Of a stretch of 64,000 nt of DNA, positions 28,767 to 37,259 are shown piece after piece. This stretch comes from Mycobacterium paraffinicum (GTDB lineage Bacteria > Actinomycetota > Actinomycetes > Mycobacteriales > Mycobacteriaceae). The position numbers and the translations under genes were made by a program. The notes under the pieces are model-generated. The model was given only the letters and a program-made list of their open reading frames with translations. It ran no database searches and was not told the DNA's origin. The stretch lies in assembly GCF_001907675.1 (NCBI RefSeq), contig NZ_MPNT01000014.1, positions 102,677 through 166,676 of the forward strand, in the 5' to 3' direction. How positions within the stretch are numbered: position 1 is the first letter of the stretch; the number at the start of each line of letters is the position of its first letter.

Positions 28767-30214
28767 GTCGAAGGACTGGCCTTCGAACGGTAGACCTGGG
28801 CGGCGGCCTTGCGGTGCAGCGACAGCCTCGCGTCGGTCAGGACCGTGCCGACGATCTCCGCGTTGGCCGAGCGCAGCGTTGCCAACGCGTCCTTGAGTTC
28901 GTCGGTCGTGGTGCGTCCCGCCCGGACCACCAGCACCGTCGCTTGAACGGCGCCGGACAGCAAGACCGCGTCGGCCGTCGCCAGCACCGGCGGCCCGTCG
29001 ACCACGATCCGGTCGAATCGCGACGACAATTCCCCCAGCACGGCGTCGAGCACTTCCGGCGGGTACGCGGAGCAGGGCAAGGTTTCCCGGCGGGCCGCGC
29101 GTGCCGCCAGGACGAACAGCCTTTGGAAGGGTGTCGGTTTGACGGCTTCGGCCGCGATCTCGGGGTTCGCCAGCGCGTTGGCCAAGCCTTCGCCCGATTC
29201 GACCTTCAGCAAGCCGGCGATCACCGGCCGGCGGGTGTCGCCCTCGACCACCAGCACGTCGTCACCGACTTCGGCGAATGCCCGGGACAGGTTGAGGACC
29301 GTCGTCGTGGTTCCCTCGCCGCCGAACGGTGACGCCACCAGCAGCCGGCGACCGTCGGGGCCGATCGTCCTGCGCACCCGGGTACGCATGTCCCGCACGG
29401 CGTCGTCGAACGTGACGTCGGTGCCGAACCGCGGAGCCCCGCCGCGCCGTCGCGGCAACTCGCCGAGCGTCGGTAGGCCCGACAGCTCTTCGAGCTTCTC
29501 GCGGGTGCGCACGGTGCGATCGCTGGCTTCGCGGGTCAGCGCCACGGCCATGCCGAGCAGCAGGCCGGCGACCACGCCCATCGCCATGTTGCGTACCGGT
29601 GCCGGGGTGACCGCGTGGTCGGGAACCTGAGGCGGTTCCACCACCCGCGCCCGCGCCACTGGGAGCGGCTTTCCGTTCTGCTCCTGCACTCCCGGCGTTT
29701 CCCGGGGCTGGCCAGGCGGCGACGTCGCATCCGTGGCGTCGGGCCGGGGGCCCGCATTGGGAGCGTCCGGCCGTGAAACCGTGCCCAGCGTGGGGATGAT
29801 CGCGGCGAATTGGTCGGCTATCGCTCCGGCCAGCGCCGCCGCTCGCCTCGGGTCTGTGTCTTTGACGGTGATGGTGAACAGCTGCGATTTAGCGGTGTAC
29901 TTCACCTGGGTTTGGGTCAGCAGATCGTCGGCACTGATCGGCAGCTGAAGCTGTTTGATCGCGCGGTCCGCGACCGTCCGGCCGCCGGCGATCTGGGCGT
30001 ACGACGACAGCCGTTCCTGCGCTGTGAGCGTGCCGTTGTACAGCTCGGTCAGGTCGGTGGCGCCGGAAAACGAGATCAGGACCGTGGTGGACGACTGGTA
30101 ATGCTTGGTCTGCAACGCCGTGATGGCCGCGGCGCCGATCGTACACGCCAGCACCGCGGCCGCTGCCAGCTTCCAGTGCGCGGCGAGAATCCGGACAAAG
30201 GTACGGAAATCCAT
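28763..30214 (-). CDS. Wzz/BY-kinase-like polysaccharide co-polymerase with degenerate P-loop
   Basis: Fusion protein of 483 residues. It has an N-terminal Wzz chain-length domain between two membrane segments (about 14-34 and 207-226), a proline-rich linker before the second segment, and a C-terminal P-loop ATPase like CpsD/Wzc kinases. The Walker A region reads ASPFGGEGTTTT (about 294-305), with threonine where the lysine of GEGKT/S is expected. Walker A' reads VVEGDTRRP and Walker B VVDGPPVL. There is no tyrosine cluster at the C-terminus. It probably sets chain length with Wzy. Autokinase activity is doubtful. It starts from ATG with the 5' region carrying a hairpin. Confidence 0.88.
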   Translation of the reverse strand: MDFRTFVRILAAHWKLAAAAVLACTIGAAAITALQTKHYQSSTTVLISFSGATDLTELYNGTLTAQERLSSYAQIAGGRTVADRAIKQLQLPISADDLLTQTQVKYTAKSQLFTITVKDTDPRRAAALAGAIADQFAAIIPTLGTVSRPDAPNAGPRPDATDATSPPGQPRETPGVQEQNGKPLPVARARVVEPPQVPDHAVTPAPVRNMAMGVVAGLLLGMAVALTREASDRTVRTREKLEELSGLPTLGELPRRRGGAPRFGTDVTFDDAVRDMRTRVRRTIGPDGRRLLVASPFGGEGTTTTVLNLSRAFAEVGDDVLVVEGDTRRPVIAGLLKVESGEGLANALANPEIAAEAVKPTPFQRLFVLAARAARRETLPCSAYPPEVLDAVLGELSSRFDRIVVDGPPVLATADAVLLSGAVQATVLVVRAGRTTTDELKDALATLRSANAEIVGTVLTDARLSLHRKAAAQVYRSKASPST

Positions 30215-30255
30215 CGACCAATGGCCTTTCTGAAAGCTCTAGGGCGCGAAAGCAT

Positions 30256-30278
30256 CCATCCGGTCGGTTATCGGATGG
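30256..30278. promoter_or_regulatory. inverted repeat upstream of the Wzz-like gene
   Basis: CCATCCG at 30256-30262 and CGGATGG at 30272-30278 form a perfect 7-bp inverted repeat with a 9-base loop, 42 bases before the Wzz-like start. It may be an operator or a leader hairpin for the wzz-wzy operon. The flanking DNA (30285-30300) is AT-rich. Confidence 0.35.
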
Positions 30279-30391
30279 GCAGAAACATTGAACATTATTG
30301 AAGCATCGCCATGCGACATTTGTCCGAAAAGCGATTCTGAAGGTCATCGCGGCAGCTCAGAAACCCGGCGGTGACCGTCGCAGGCGCCCTT

Positions 30392-32134
30392 TCACGCTCG
30401 GGGGCCGGCGGTCAGCACATCGCGCGATATGTTGACCGTTGCCAGTGGGTAGCCGCCCGAACCGTCACGCCCGTTGCGCGCCAACTCCATGGGCGGATAG
30501 TTCACCATGTGCGATGCGTCCGGCTTGTGCTGTTGCCATTCCACCGATGCCCGCAGCGTGTAGTTGCCGGGCGCCAAGCCCGCCAAGTCGAGCTTGACCG
30601 ACTCGGTCGACGACACCGGGACCGGTTCGTTGCCGGGGTTGCCGCCGCCGTCGTTGTGGACCAGCGTCTTGAGGTTGACGGTCGTCGGGAGCGTGCGGAC
30701 CACCGCGCCCGAGAAATTCACCAGTTGATAGCGGGGAGCCCATTTCTCGATCGCGGCGGCAGAACCGTAGTTGGTCCACGTCACCGCGACGGTCGCCACC
30801 CCGTCGTGTATTGGTTGCGGGCTCGGGCGCGCCTCGACCGAGTAGCGATACCCGGCGGCGACGTTCGCCTGCGCCCACAACAGGTACAGCGCCGGGTCCA
30901 TCGGGGTCGACGATTCCGTGTCCGCGAAGTCGCAACTCGACGTCATCGCGACGTGGTACTTGATGACGTCGTGTAAGGCCTTTTGGTAGTAGGACTGCGG
31001 CGAGGTGCCGTCCGGCAACAGGCACCATTCGGTGATGACCGGCGCGGTGAGCAACCGATCTTTGAGTTGGGCGATCACCGGATCCTTCTGCTGCACATAA
31101 CGCGAGCCGTCCAATTCGACCCACCCGGGCAGCGGCGCGATCACCCCCAGGCAATCGGCCCGCACTCCCACCGGGGCCGCCACTTTCTTTGTGACCTCAT
31201 CGGAAAGCATTTCCCGCACAATTTCCGGATTCAGCAGTGTCGTGATCAACTGCGTCCGCCGAAACGCGCTCACGGTCGCCGCGACCAGCTGCCTGATCGA
31301 TGCGATCGTGATGCTCTGATCACGAAACTGGCTGTAATAGCCCAGCTTCGCGACACTTTCGTCGGCCGAAGGGCCGGGAGCGCCCAGCTTGTCGCGCAAA
31401 TACGCGATGTGGTTCTCGCTCCAATCCCCGTAGCCGGAGAACTCGAAAACGCTGAGCCGCTCGTCGCCGTCATACCGTCGCCCCAGCGCGGCGAGCAATT
31501 GTCCGAAAGCGTCGAGGTACCTCGGGTCGTTCCACTTCGGCACCACCTGCACCACTCCCGGCGTCCACCAATACCGTGCCGGTCCGGCGTAGTCGGTGGC
31601 GGCCGAGCGCATCCAGTCGGGGATCGCGATGTTGGTGTTGTTCGGAAACACGGTGTCGCAACAGGAGTGGTAGGCGACGATGCGAAGGGTCATCCGCATG
31701 TTTCTGCTGGCCAACTTGTTCAGCGCGTCATCGATCACGCTGAAGTCGAATTTCTGATCGTCCGGGGCGTCGGGGGGCAGCGTGCTGGGATCCGTGGGCT
31801 GTAACTGCCGCCAAGTGACACGCAGGCTGGCGTCATCGGAGGCGGGCCAGGGCGGGTACCGGTGCTGCGCGGGATTGGCTTGCGGGAACAACGGGATCAA
31901 AAGATCTTCGTATTGGCCGCGCAGCGGGTTCTGTACGTCCTGGACGGCCAGCGGTATCGCGGGACTGACTATCGCGGTCACCATCTCGGGGTTTCCGCGG
32001 CCACCACACCCGTTCGACAAGAGCGTCAGGCAAACGGCGACGAGCATTGCCGCCTTGCGCAACGTCCGAGCCGTGTTGGCGAACACGGGCGTCGGGGGGG
32101 TCGGCCTTCCGCACACCGAACGTGGGCCCTCCAT
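30392..32134 (-). CDS. DUF4874/DUF4832-type lipoprotein (glycosidase-like), copy 1
   Basis: Exported protein of about 580 residues. A signal peptide ends at LLSNGCGG, a plausible lipobox cysteine. The mature part opens with NPLRGQYE and a WRQLQP segment. It continues as a TIM-barrel-like part (FDFSVIDDALNKLASRNMRM; FSGYGDWSEN) and ends in a beta-sandwich (VTWTNYGSAAAIEKW). This matches uncharacterised DUF4874-DUF4832 proteins thought to resemble glycoside hydrolases. A close paralogue lies at 35349-37013. ATG at 32132-32134 is used; a TTG three codons earlier has a better-placed GAGAGG ribosome site. Its place after wzz suggests action on the polysaccharide outside the cell. Confidence 0.7.
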   Translation of the reverse strand: MEGPRSVCGRPTPPTPVFANTARTLRKAAMLVAVCLTLLSNGCGGRGNPEMVTAIVSPAIPLAVQDVQNPLRGQYEDLLIPLFPQANPAQHRYPPWPASDDASLRVTWRQLQPTDPSTLPPDAPDDQKFDFSVIDDALNKLASRNMRMTLRIVAYHSCCDTVFPNNTNIAIPDWMRSAATDYAGPARYWWTPGVVQVVPKWNDPRYLDAFGQLLAALGRRYDGDERLSVFEFSGYGDWSENHIAYLRDKLGAPGPSADESVAKLGYYSQFRDQSITIASIRQLVAATVSAFRRTQLITTLLNPEIVREMLSDEVTKKVAAPVGVRADCLGVIAPLPGWVELDGSRYVQQKDPVIAQLKDRLLTAPVITEWCLLPDGTSPQSYYQKALHDVIKYHVAMTSSCDFADTESSTPMDPALYLLWAQANVAAGYRYSVEARPSPQPIHDGVATVAVTWTNYGSAAAIEKWAPRYQLVNFSGAVVRTLPTTVNLKTLVHNDGGGNPGNEPVPVSSTESVKLDLAGLAPGNYTLRASVEWQQHKPDASHMVNYPPMELARNGRDGSGGYPLATVNISRDVLTAGPRA

Positions 32135-32237
32135 CAGCTTCAAGAACTGACACCTCTCCGGTCGCTGGCGCTCTCCACCCGAAGCGCACCACATGAAATC
32201 GGCAACGATGCAACGCTGCCCACATCATCGGTCAATC

Positions 32238-32256
32238 ATGCACATCTTCGGTGCAT
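32238..32256. promoter_or_regulatory. inverted repeat in the divergent gap between DUF4832 copy 1 and fkbM-like gene
   Basis: ATGCAC at 32238-32243 and GTGCAT at 32251-32256 form a perfect 6-bp inverted repeat with a 7-base centre. It lies between two divergent genes and could be an operator for either. Confidence 0.35.
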
Positions 32257-32390
32257 ATCCCGGCCATCGTTGGGCGGCGGCCGCCGTGGGCGCGTTCCTT
32301 GCCGGGCATCGCCCCGTCCGGCGACTCGGATTGGTATGGTCGCGCAATCCGCTCGGCTGATCGGACGAGAATCGCTCAGGAGACCGCACG

Positions 32391-33185
32391 ATGGCTTTGG
32401 TTCGATCGGCCACACGTCGGCTGGCGCCCGCGGTGAAGGCACTGGCGCCACGGTTCTTCTGGCGGCGGAAATACCGCATCCTGCAACAGCTTGGGGAAAG
32501 CCGGGCGGACATCCAGTTGGCGGTTTCGTTGTGCGACCCGAACCGGATCTCCCTCGACATCGGTGCCGACGTCGGACAATTCACAATCGCCATGCTGGCG
32601 TCGTCGCGATCGGTGATCGCGTTCGAACCCCGGCCCGCGCAAGCCCGCGACCTGGCCTCGATGTTCGACGCCGCCGGCGTTCCCGTACGGGTGGAGGCGA
32701 TCGCGCTGTCTGACACTGCCGGAGTCGGGAGCATGAGGGTGGTCGAATCCGAGCCGGGCCGCAGCACGATCGACACCACCAATGCCCTGAGCGATGTCGA
32801 CAACAGCGGGATCCGCAGCATCGAGGTCCCCATCAAGCGGCTCGACGATCTACACCTGCAAGACATCGGCATGATCAAGATCGACGTCGAGGGCCATGAA
32901 CTCGCCGTATTGCGCGGGGCCACAAATACACTCGCGCGTGACCGGCCCGCGATCATGGTGGAGGCCGAGCAACGCCATTACCCCAACGCGGTCGCCGAGA
33001 TCACCGCGTTGCTACGCCAGTGCGGCTACCGCGGGTATTTCGACCTCGACGGCGTCCGGCGGCCGATCGACGATTTCGACCCGCGCACGCACCAGGACCC
33101 ATCCAACGTCGGCGACCGGGAGAACGACTGGGCGCCCCGCGGCGTCTATGTCAACAACTTCGTCTTCATCCCTCAGGACACGTGA
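32391..33185 (+). CDS. FkbM-family methyltransferase
   Basis: SAM-dependent O-methyltransferase of 264 residues. The N-terminal basic helix is followed by SLDIGADVGQFTIAML (SAM motif I), VIAFEPRPAQ and the family hallmark MIKIDVEGHELAVLRGA. FkbM-type enzymes methylate sugar hydroxyls in several glycolipids and polysaccharides, including mycobacterial glycopeptidolipids. It starts at ATG with a CAGGAGA ribosome site. It stands alone on the plus strand between two minus-strand genes. Confidence 0.88.
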   Translation: MALVRSATRRLAPAVKALAPRFFWRRKYRILQQLGESRADIQLAVSLCDPNRISLDIGADVGQFTIAMLASSRSVIAFEPRPAQARDLASMFDAAGVPVRVEAIALSDTAGVGSMRVVESEPGRSTIDTTNALSDVDNSGIRSIEVPIKRLDDLHLQDIGMIKIDVEGHELAVLRGATNTLARDRPAIMVEAEQRHYPNAVAEITALLRQCGYRGYFDLDGVRRPIDDFDPRTHQDPSNVGDRENDWAPRGVYVNNFVFIPQDT

Positions 33186-33248
33186 GCGGTAGGCGGCACG
33201 CCGGACCGACGGTCGCGCGAGTTCTCACTGTTCGGCCACCGGGGCGAG

Positions 33249-35111
33249 CTAGACGGAGCCCGTCGGCAACGCCTTGCGGCCGGTCAAAAACGGCAACGGC
33301 AGCCAGCGTGCGGACAACAGGGCCTCCATCGCATCCGCGGGGACGGGGCGCGACAACAGGAAGCCCTGCGCCCGCCGACACCCGTGCTGGATCAATGTCA
33401 TTGCGGCGACCGGTGTTTCGACGCCCTCGGCCACCACGTCCAGACCGAACGCCTCGGCCAGCCCGATGATGGCGCGAACGATCGCCAGGTCGCCGGCGTT
33501 GTTACCCAGGTCCCGCACGAACCCGGTGTCGATCTTGAGCATGTCGACGGGCAGGGATTTCAGATGCGACAACACCGCGTAGCCGGTACCGAAGTCGTCG
33601 ATGGCGAGCTGCACGCCGATTTCCTTGAGCTCCGCCAACGTCTTTCGGGTGGTATCGATGTCGTGCACCACGGCGCGCTCGGTGATCTCCAGGCACACGG
33701 AGCCGGCGTCGAGGCCGAACTCGTCGATGGTGTCGGCGACGTCGCGCACGAACCCACGGGTGATGAGCTGCAGCGGCGACACGTTGATCCGCATCACGGT
33801 CCCCCGGCCGACCCCGTTCGCCTGCCAGCGACTGAAGTCGGCGCACGCGGTGCGCATCACCCAGCGGCCCAGTTCCATCGCCAGATTGGTCGATTCGGCG
33901 ATTCCGATGAAGGAATCCGGCAGCAGCAGCCCCCAGATCGGGTGGCGCCAGCGCACCAGCGCCTCCGCGCCGACGATGGCGCCGGTCGACAGGTCGACCT
34001 CCGGCAGGTAGTGCAGCAGCAACGCTTCGCTGCCGATGTCGCCCTGCAGGTGCAGCTCGATGTCGTTGCGGAACGCGCGCTTGAGGGACATGTCGTCGGT
34101 GGAGACCGCGATCTGGTTGCCGCCCCCGCGCTTGGCGGTCAGCACCGCCTCGTCGGCGCGGCGGAGCAGGTCGGTGCAGTTGTCCCGGCCCGGGAATCCG
34201 ACCGCGAGCCCGATGCTGACCGTGCGGCTGATCACGTGGCCGCCGATCGCCAGGCGCTCGCACAGCATGGCCGAGAGGTTGCGGGCGAACGACTCCGCGT
34301 CCTCGGGCGACATCGGCTGGTCGGGCACGACGACGAACTCGTCACCGCCCAGCCGGGCGATTGTGCTGTTGGGAGTGCAGACCTTGATGCGCTGCGCGAA
34401 GACCCTGATGAACCAGTCCCCCGCGGTGTGACCGAGGTAGTCGTTGATCGGCTTGAGCCGGTCGAGATCGAGGTACAGGACCGCGACAGGTCCCGGCCGC
34501 CCCGTCACGAGGCGTTCGGTCAGGTGCGCCACCAAGGCGCGACGGTTGAACAGCCCGGTCAGATCGTCGTGCTCGGCGAGATAGCGGAGCTTGTCTTCGG
34601 CGGCGATGCGGGCTTGCAGCTGCGCGAGCAGCGCGGCGACCGCCTCGAGGGTGTTGATCTCGTCTTGCTCCCACTTACGGGCGCCGAATTTGACGAAGCC
34701 GAGCAGGCCGGTGGTTGTGTCGCCCGAGACCAGTGGGGCGGCGGCCACCGAGGGCGAGGCGGCCACTTTGGCCCCGCCCAGCGGGCGGCGGAAAAAGCGC
34801 TTGGATTGGGCCGGCCGGATCACCACCGGCTTCCGCCCCTGCTTGCACTGAGCGAGCACCGACTCCGCGATGTCGAGCTCGGCGAAGGCCGTCGGATCCG
34901 CGTCCGAGGCGTCGGTTCGTGGCGGCCACTCGGCGACCAACGTCGACTCTCGGGTGTGCGGGTCGAGATGCCGCAAGAAGCTCGCGTCCACGTCGAACTG
35001 CTCGACCAACTGCGCGAGCACCTTCTCGCTCACCAGGTTGGCCGTCGCTGCGGTCGCCTCCATCAGCTGGGTGGCGACGGAGGTGACGACCAAGTCCAGA
35101 CTGCGTGGCAT
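33249..35111 (-). CDS. GAF-GGDEF-EAL cyclic di-GMP turnover protein
   Basis: Soluble protein of 620 residues with an N-terminal GAF-like sensor (about 20-170), a diguanylate cyclase domain with intact GGDEF (255-259), and a phosphodiesterase domain with EAL (383-385), DDFGTGYAVLSHL and VVAEGVET motifs. Both active sites look complete. The product-inhibition site (RxxD five residues before GGDEF) is absent: TPNS stands there. The layout matches the bifunctional M. tuberculosis protein Rv1354c. The start is ATG at 35109-35111 with GGAGGA upstream. Inside an exopolysaccharide locus it is a natural candidate for controlling polymer production. Confidence 0.93.
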   Translation of the reverse strand: MPRSLDLVVTSVATQLMEATAATANLVSEKVLAQLVEQFDVDASFLRHLDPHTRESTLVAEWPPRTDASDADPTAFAELDIAESVLAQCKQGRKPVVIRPAQSKRFFRRPLGGAKVAASPSVAAAPLVSGDTTTGLLGFVKFGARKWEQDEINTLEAVAALLAQLQARIAAEDKLRYLAEHDDLTGLFNRRALVAHLTERLVTGRPGPVAVLYLDLDRLKPINDYLGHTAGDWFIRVFAQRIKVCTPNSTIARLGGDEFVVVPDQPMSPEDAESFARNLSAMLCERLAIGGHVISRTVSIGLAVGFPGRDNCTDLLRRADEAVLTAKRGGGNQIAVSTDDMSLKRAFRNDIELHLQGDIGSEALLLHYLPEVDLSTGAIVGAEALVRWRHPIWGLLLPDSFIGIAESTNLAMELGRWVMRTACADFSRWQANGVGRGTVMRINVSPLQLITRGFVRDVADTIDEFGLDAGSVCLEITERAVVHDIDTTRKTLAELKEIGVQLAIDDFGTGYAVLSHLKSLPVDMLKIDTGFVRDLGNNAGDLAIVRAIIGLAEAFGLDVVAEGVETPVAAMTLIQHGCRRAQGFLLSRPVPADAMEALLSARWLPLPFLTGRKALPTGSV

Positions 35112-35348
35112 GGTCTCCTCCGATGCGGCGCGCACCCCACTGTGTTGACGGTCGCCCGATCGTGGGATGTTCTCGCTGGCGAAACCCGTCGACCGCGCGC
35201 CCATGCGCATCGGCGGGTCCTCTGATTTGCTTCCTGGGGTCTATCCGGACCCGGGCAGGTCAGGACGCGTATTGGTCAGCAAAACGTATCACGCAGGCGC
35301 CGCCGGATCCGGGCTAACAAGCATCTTCCGGCCGGGAGCCGCTGTGCG

Positions 35349-37013
35349 TCATTGACCGTTGGCCGCCGCGTCGCTGGCGATGTCCAGTGTTGCGATCGGA
35401 TACAGCCCGGAACCGTCGCGGCCATCGCGGGCCAGCGCCATCGGCGCGTAGTTCACCACGTGCGAGGCGCCCGGCTTGTGCTGTTGCCATTCCACGGACG
35501 CCCGCAGTGTGTAATGCCCGGGCGCCAGGCCCGTCACGTCGACGCGCACCGACTCTGTCGAGGACTCCGGAACGGCCTCCTCGCGTGACTGGCTGGAGTC
35601 GTCGTGGACCAGCGACTTGAGATTGACGGTCCCCGCGATGGTGCGAACCACCGCTCCCGAGAAGTCGACCAGCTTGTATCCGGGCGTCCACTGTTCGGTG
35701 GCCGCCGCGGCGCCGTAGTTGGTCCAGACGACGGAGATGGCAGCGACCTTGCCAGCGATCGACTGTGATCCCGGCTTGGCCTCCACCGAATACCGGTAAC
35801 CGGCGGCGGTGTTCGCCTTGGCCCACAGGAGATACAGCTTGGGGTCCATCGCCGATGTCGCATCCCGGTCCGGGAAGTTGGCGCTCGATGTCATCGAAAC
35901 GTGATACCTGACCACGTCGTGCAGGGCCTTCTCGTAGTAGGACCGGGGGTCGGTCCCGTTCGGCAGCCGGCACCACTGGCTGATCACCAGCGCCGAGGTG
36001 AGCCGCTGCTTGATCGCGTTGACGGCCGCGTCGTCGAACCGCACGTAGTGCGAGTCGTTGGACTCGGCCCATTCCGGCAGCGGGGACTGCGCGCCAAGGC
36101 AATCCGCGCGGATGCCGACCGGCGCGGACAGCTTCTTCGTCACGTCGTCGGCGAGCAACTCGCGCACGATTTCCGGGTTCTCGGCGGTGGTCACCAATTG
36201 GGTATGGCCGAACGCGCCGACGTTGGCGGCGACCAGCTGCGCGATGGACGCCTTCGTGATGCTTTGGTCGCGAAACTGACTGTAATAGCCCAACTTCGGC
36301 TGACTGTCGTCCGCCGTGGGGCCCGGCGCGCCCAGCGCGTCACGCAAGTACGCGACGGTGTTCTCGCCGAAATCGCCGTACCCGGAGAACTCGAACACGC
36401 TAAGCCGCTCGTCACCGTCGTAGCGCCGCCCGAGCGCGGCGAGCAGCTGGCCGAAGTTGTCGAGGTAGCCGGCGTCGTTCCAGTTCGGCACCACCTGCGT
36501 GACCCCCGGTGCGGAACTGTTGGGCGGCGCGGGATACCCGGTGGCCGCCGGACGCATCCAGTCCGGAATCGCGATGTTGGTGTTGCCCGGATAGGAATCG
36601 TTGCAACAGGACTTGTAGGCGTACACGCCCAGGATCAGCCGCATGTTACGGCTGCCGAGCTTCGTCAGCGCGTCGTCGATCGCACTGAAGTCGAATTTAC
36701 GGTCGTCGGGAGCGTCGGGGGGCAGCGTGCGCGGGTCGACTGGCTGCAGCTGCCGCCACGAGACCCGCAGACTGGCGTCATCCGACGCGGGCCAGGAAGC
36801 GTACCGCTGCTGCGCCGGATTGCCTTGCGGGAAAAGGGGATTCAGGCCGTCTTCGTATTGGCCGCGCAGCGGGTTGGGGATCTCCTGGGCGGTGGGCGGA
36901 ATGGCCGGGCTGACCATGGCGGACAGCGGGCCGGGATCGCTCTTGCCCCCACAGCCACTGAGCACCATCGCCGTGCACACGACAGCGGCCAGCGCGCTCT
37001 TCCTCGACTTCAC
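35349..37013 (-). CDS. DUF4874/DUF4832-type lipoprotein (glycosidase-like), copy 2
   Basis: Paralogue of the gene at 30392-32134, with strong similarity along the whole length. The signal peptide is clearer here: VKSRKSALAAVVCTAMVLSGC, with a canonical LSGC lipobox. The shared features are NPLRGQYE, a WRQLQP segment, FSGYGDFGENT, a conserved cysteine pair in KSCC and a C-terminal beta-sandwich (VVWTNYGAAAATEQW). GTG at 37011-37013 has GGGAGA upstream; longer frames lack a signal peptide. It is probably anchored outside the membrane and acts on glycan, by family resemblance only. Confidence 0.75.
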   Translation of the reverse strand: MKSRKSALAAVVCTAMVLSGCGGKSDPGPLSAMVSPAIPPTAQEIPNPLRGQYEDGLNPLFPQGNPAQQRYASWPASDDASLRVSWRQLQPVDPRTLPPDAPDDRKFDFSAIDDALTKLGSRNMRLILGVYAYKSCCNDSYPGNTNIAIPDWMRPAATGYPAPPNSSAPGVTQVVPNWNDAGYLDNFGQLLAALGRRYDGDERLSVFEFSGYGDFGENTVAYLRDALGAPGPTADDSQPKLGYYSQFRDQSITKASIAQLVAANVGAFGHTQLVTTAENPEIVRELLADDVTKKLSAPVGIRADCLGAQSPLPEWAESNDSHYVRFDDAAVNAIKQRLTSALVISQWCRLPNGTDPRSYYEKALHDVVRYHVSMTSSANFPDRDATSAMDPKLYLLWAKANTAAGYRYSVEAKPGSQSIAGKVAAISVVWTNYGAAAATEQWTPGYKLVDFSGAVVRTIAGTVNLKSLVHDDSSQSREEAVPESSTESVRVDVTGLAPGHYTLRASVEWQQHKPGASHVVNYAPMALARDGRDGSGLYPIATLDIASDAAANGQ

Positions 37014-37133
37014 GGTTGCTTCTCCCAACACACACCGATGCTCACTGAAGTGGCCCCATACTGCCTGGGTTATCTGGTGCGTGTAGCTAACGCGGGGCAG
37101 GTCACGAATTGGCGTAGCGCAGCCTAGCACGCA

Positions 37134-37155
37134 GGACCCGGCGGTCCCCGGGTCC
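37134..37155. other. strong GC hairpin in the divergent gap
   Basis: GGACCCG at 37134-37140 and CGGGTCC at 37149-37155 form a perfect 7-bp stem with an 8-base loop. A second inverted repeat, GTGAC-acgg-GTCAC, follows at 37169-37182. Both lie between the DUF4832 copy 2 start and the FAD oxidoreductase gene. They may separate the two transcription units or bind regulators. Confidence 0.35.
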
Positions 37156-37196
37156 AGCCGCGGCCGCAGTGACACGGGTCACAATAATGGCAGCCC

Positions 37197-37223
37197 TGTC
37201 ACGCTCGACGCGCCGGCGGTGTC
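37197..37223 (+). promoter_or_regulatory. candidate ECF41-type promoter for the oxidoreductase-sigma operon
   Basis: TGTCACG at 37197-37203 and TGTC at 37220-37223, spaced 16 bases, resemble the ECF41 promoter pattern (TGTCACA -35, CGTC -10) as I recall it. The site lies 37 bases before the oxidoreductase ATG, which would give an autoregulated operon. The -10 matches at three of four bases. Confidence 0.4.
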
Positions 37224-37259
37224 TCAAGGACATCAAGCCCGTGAGAACAGGAGACAGCA

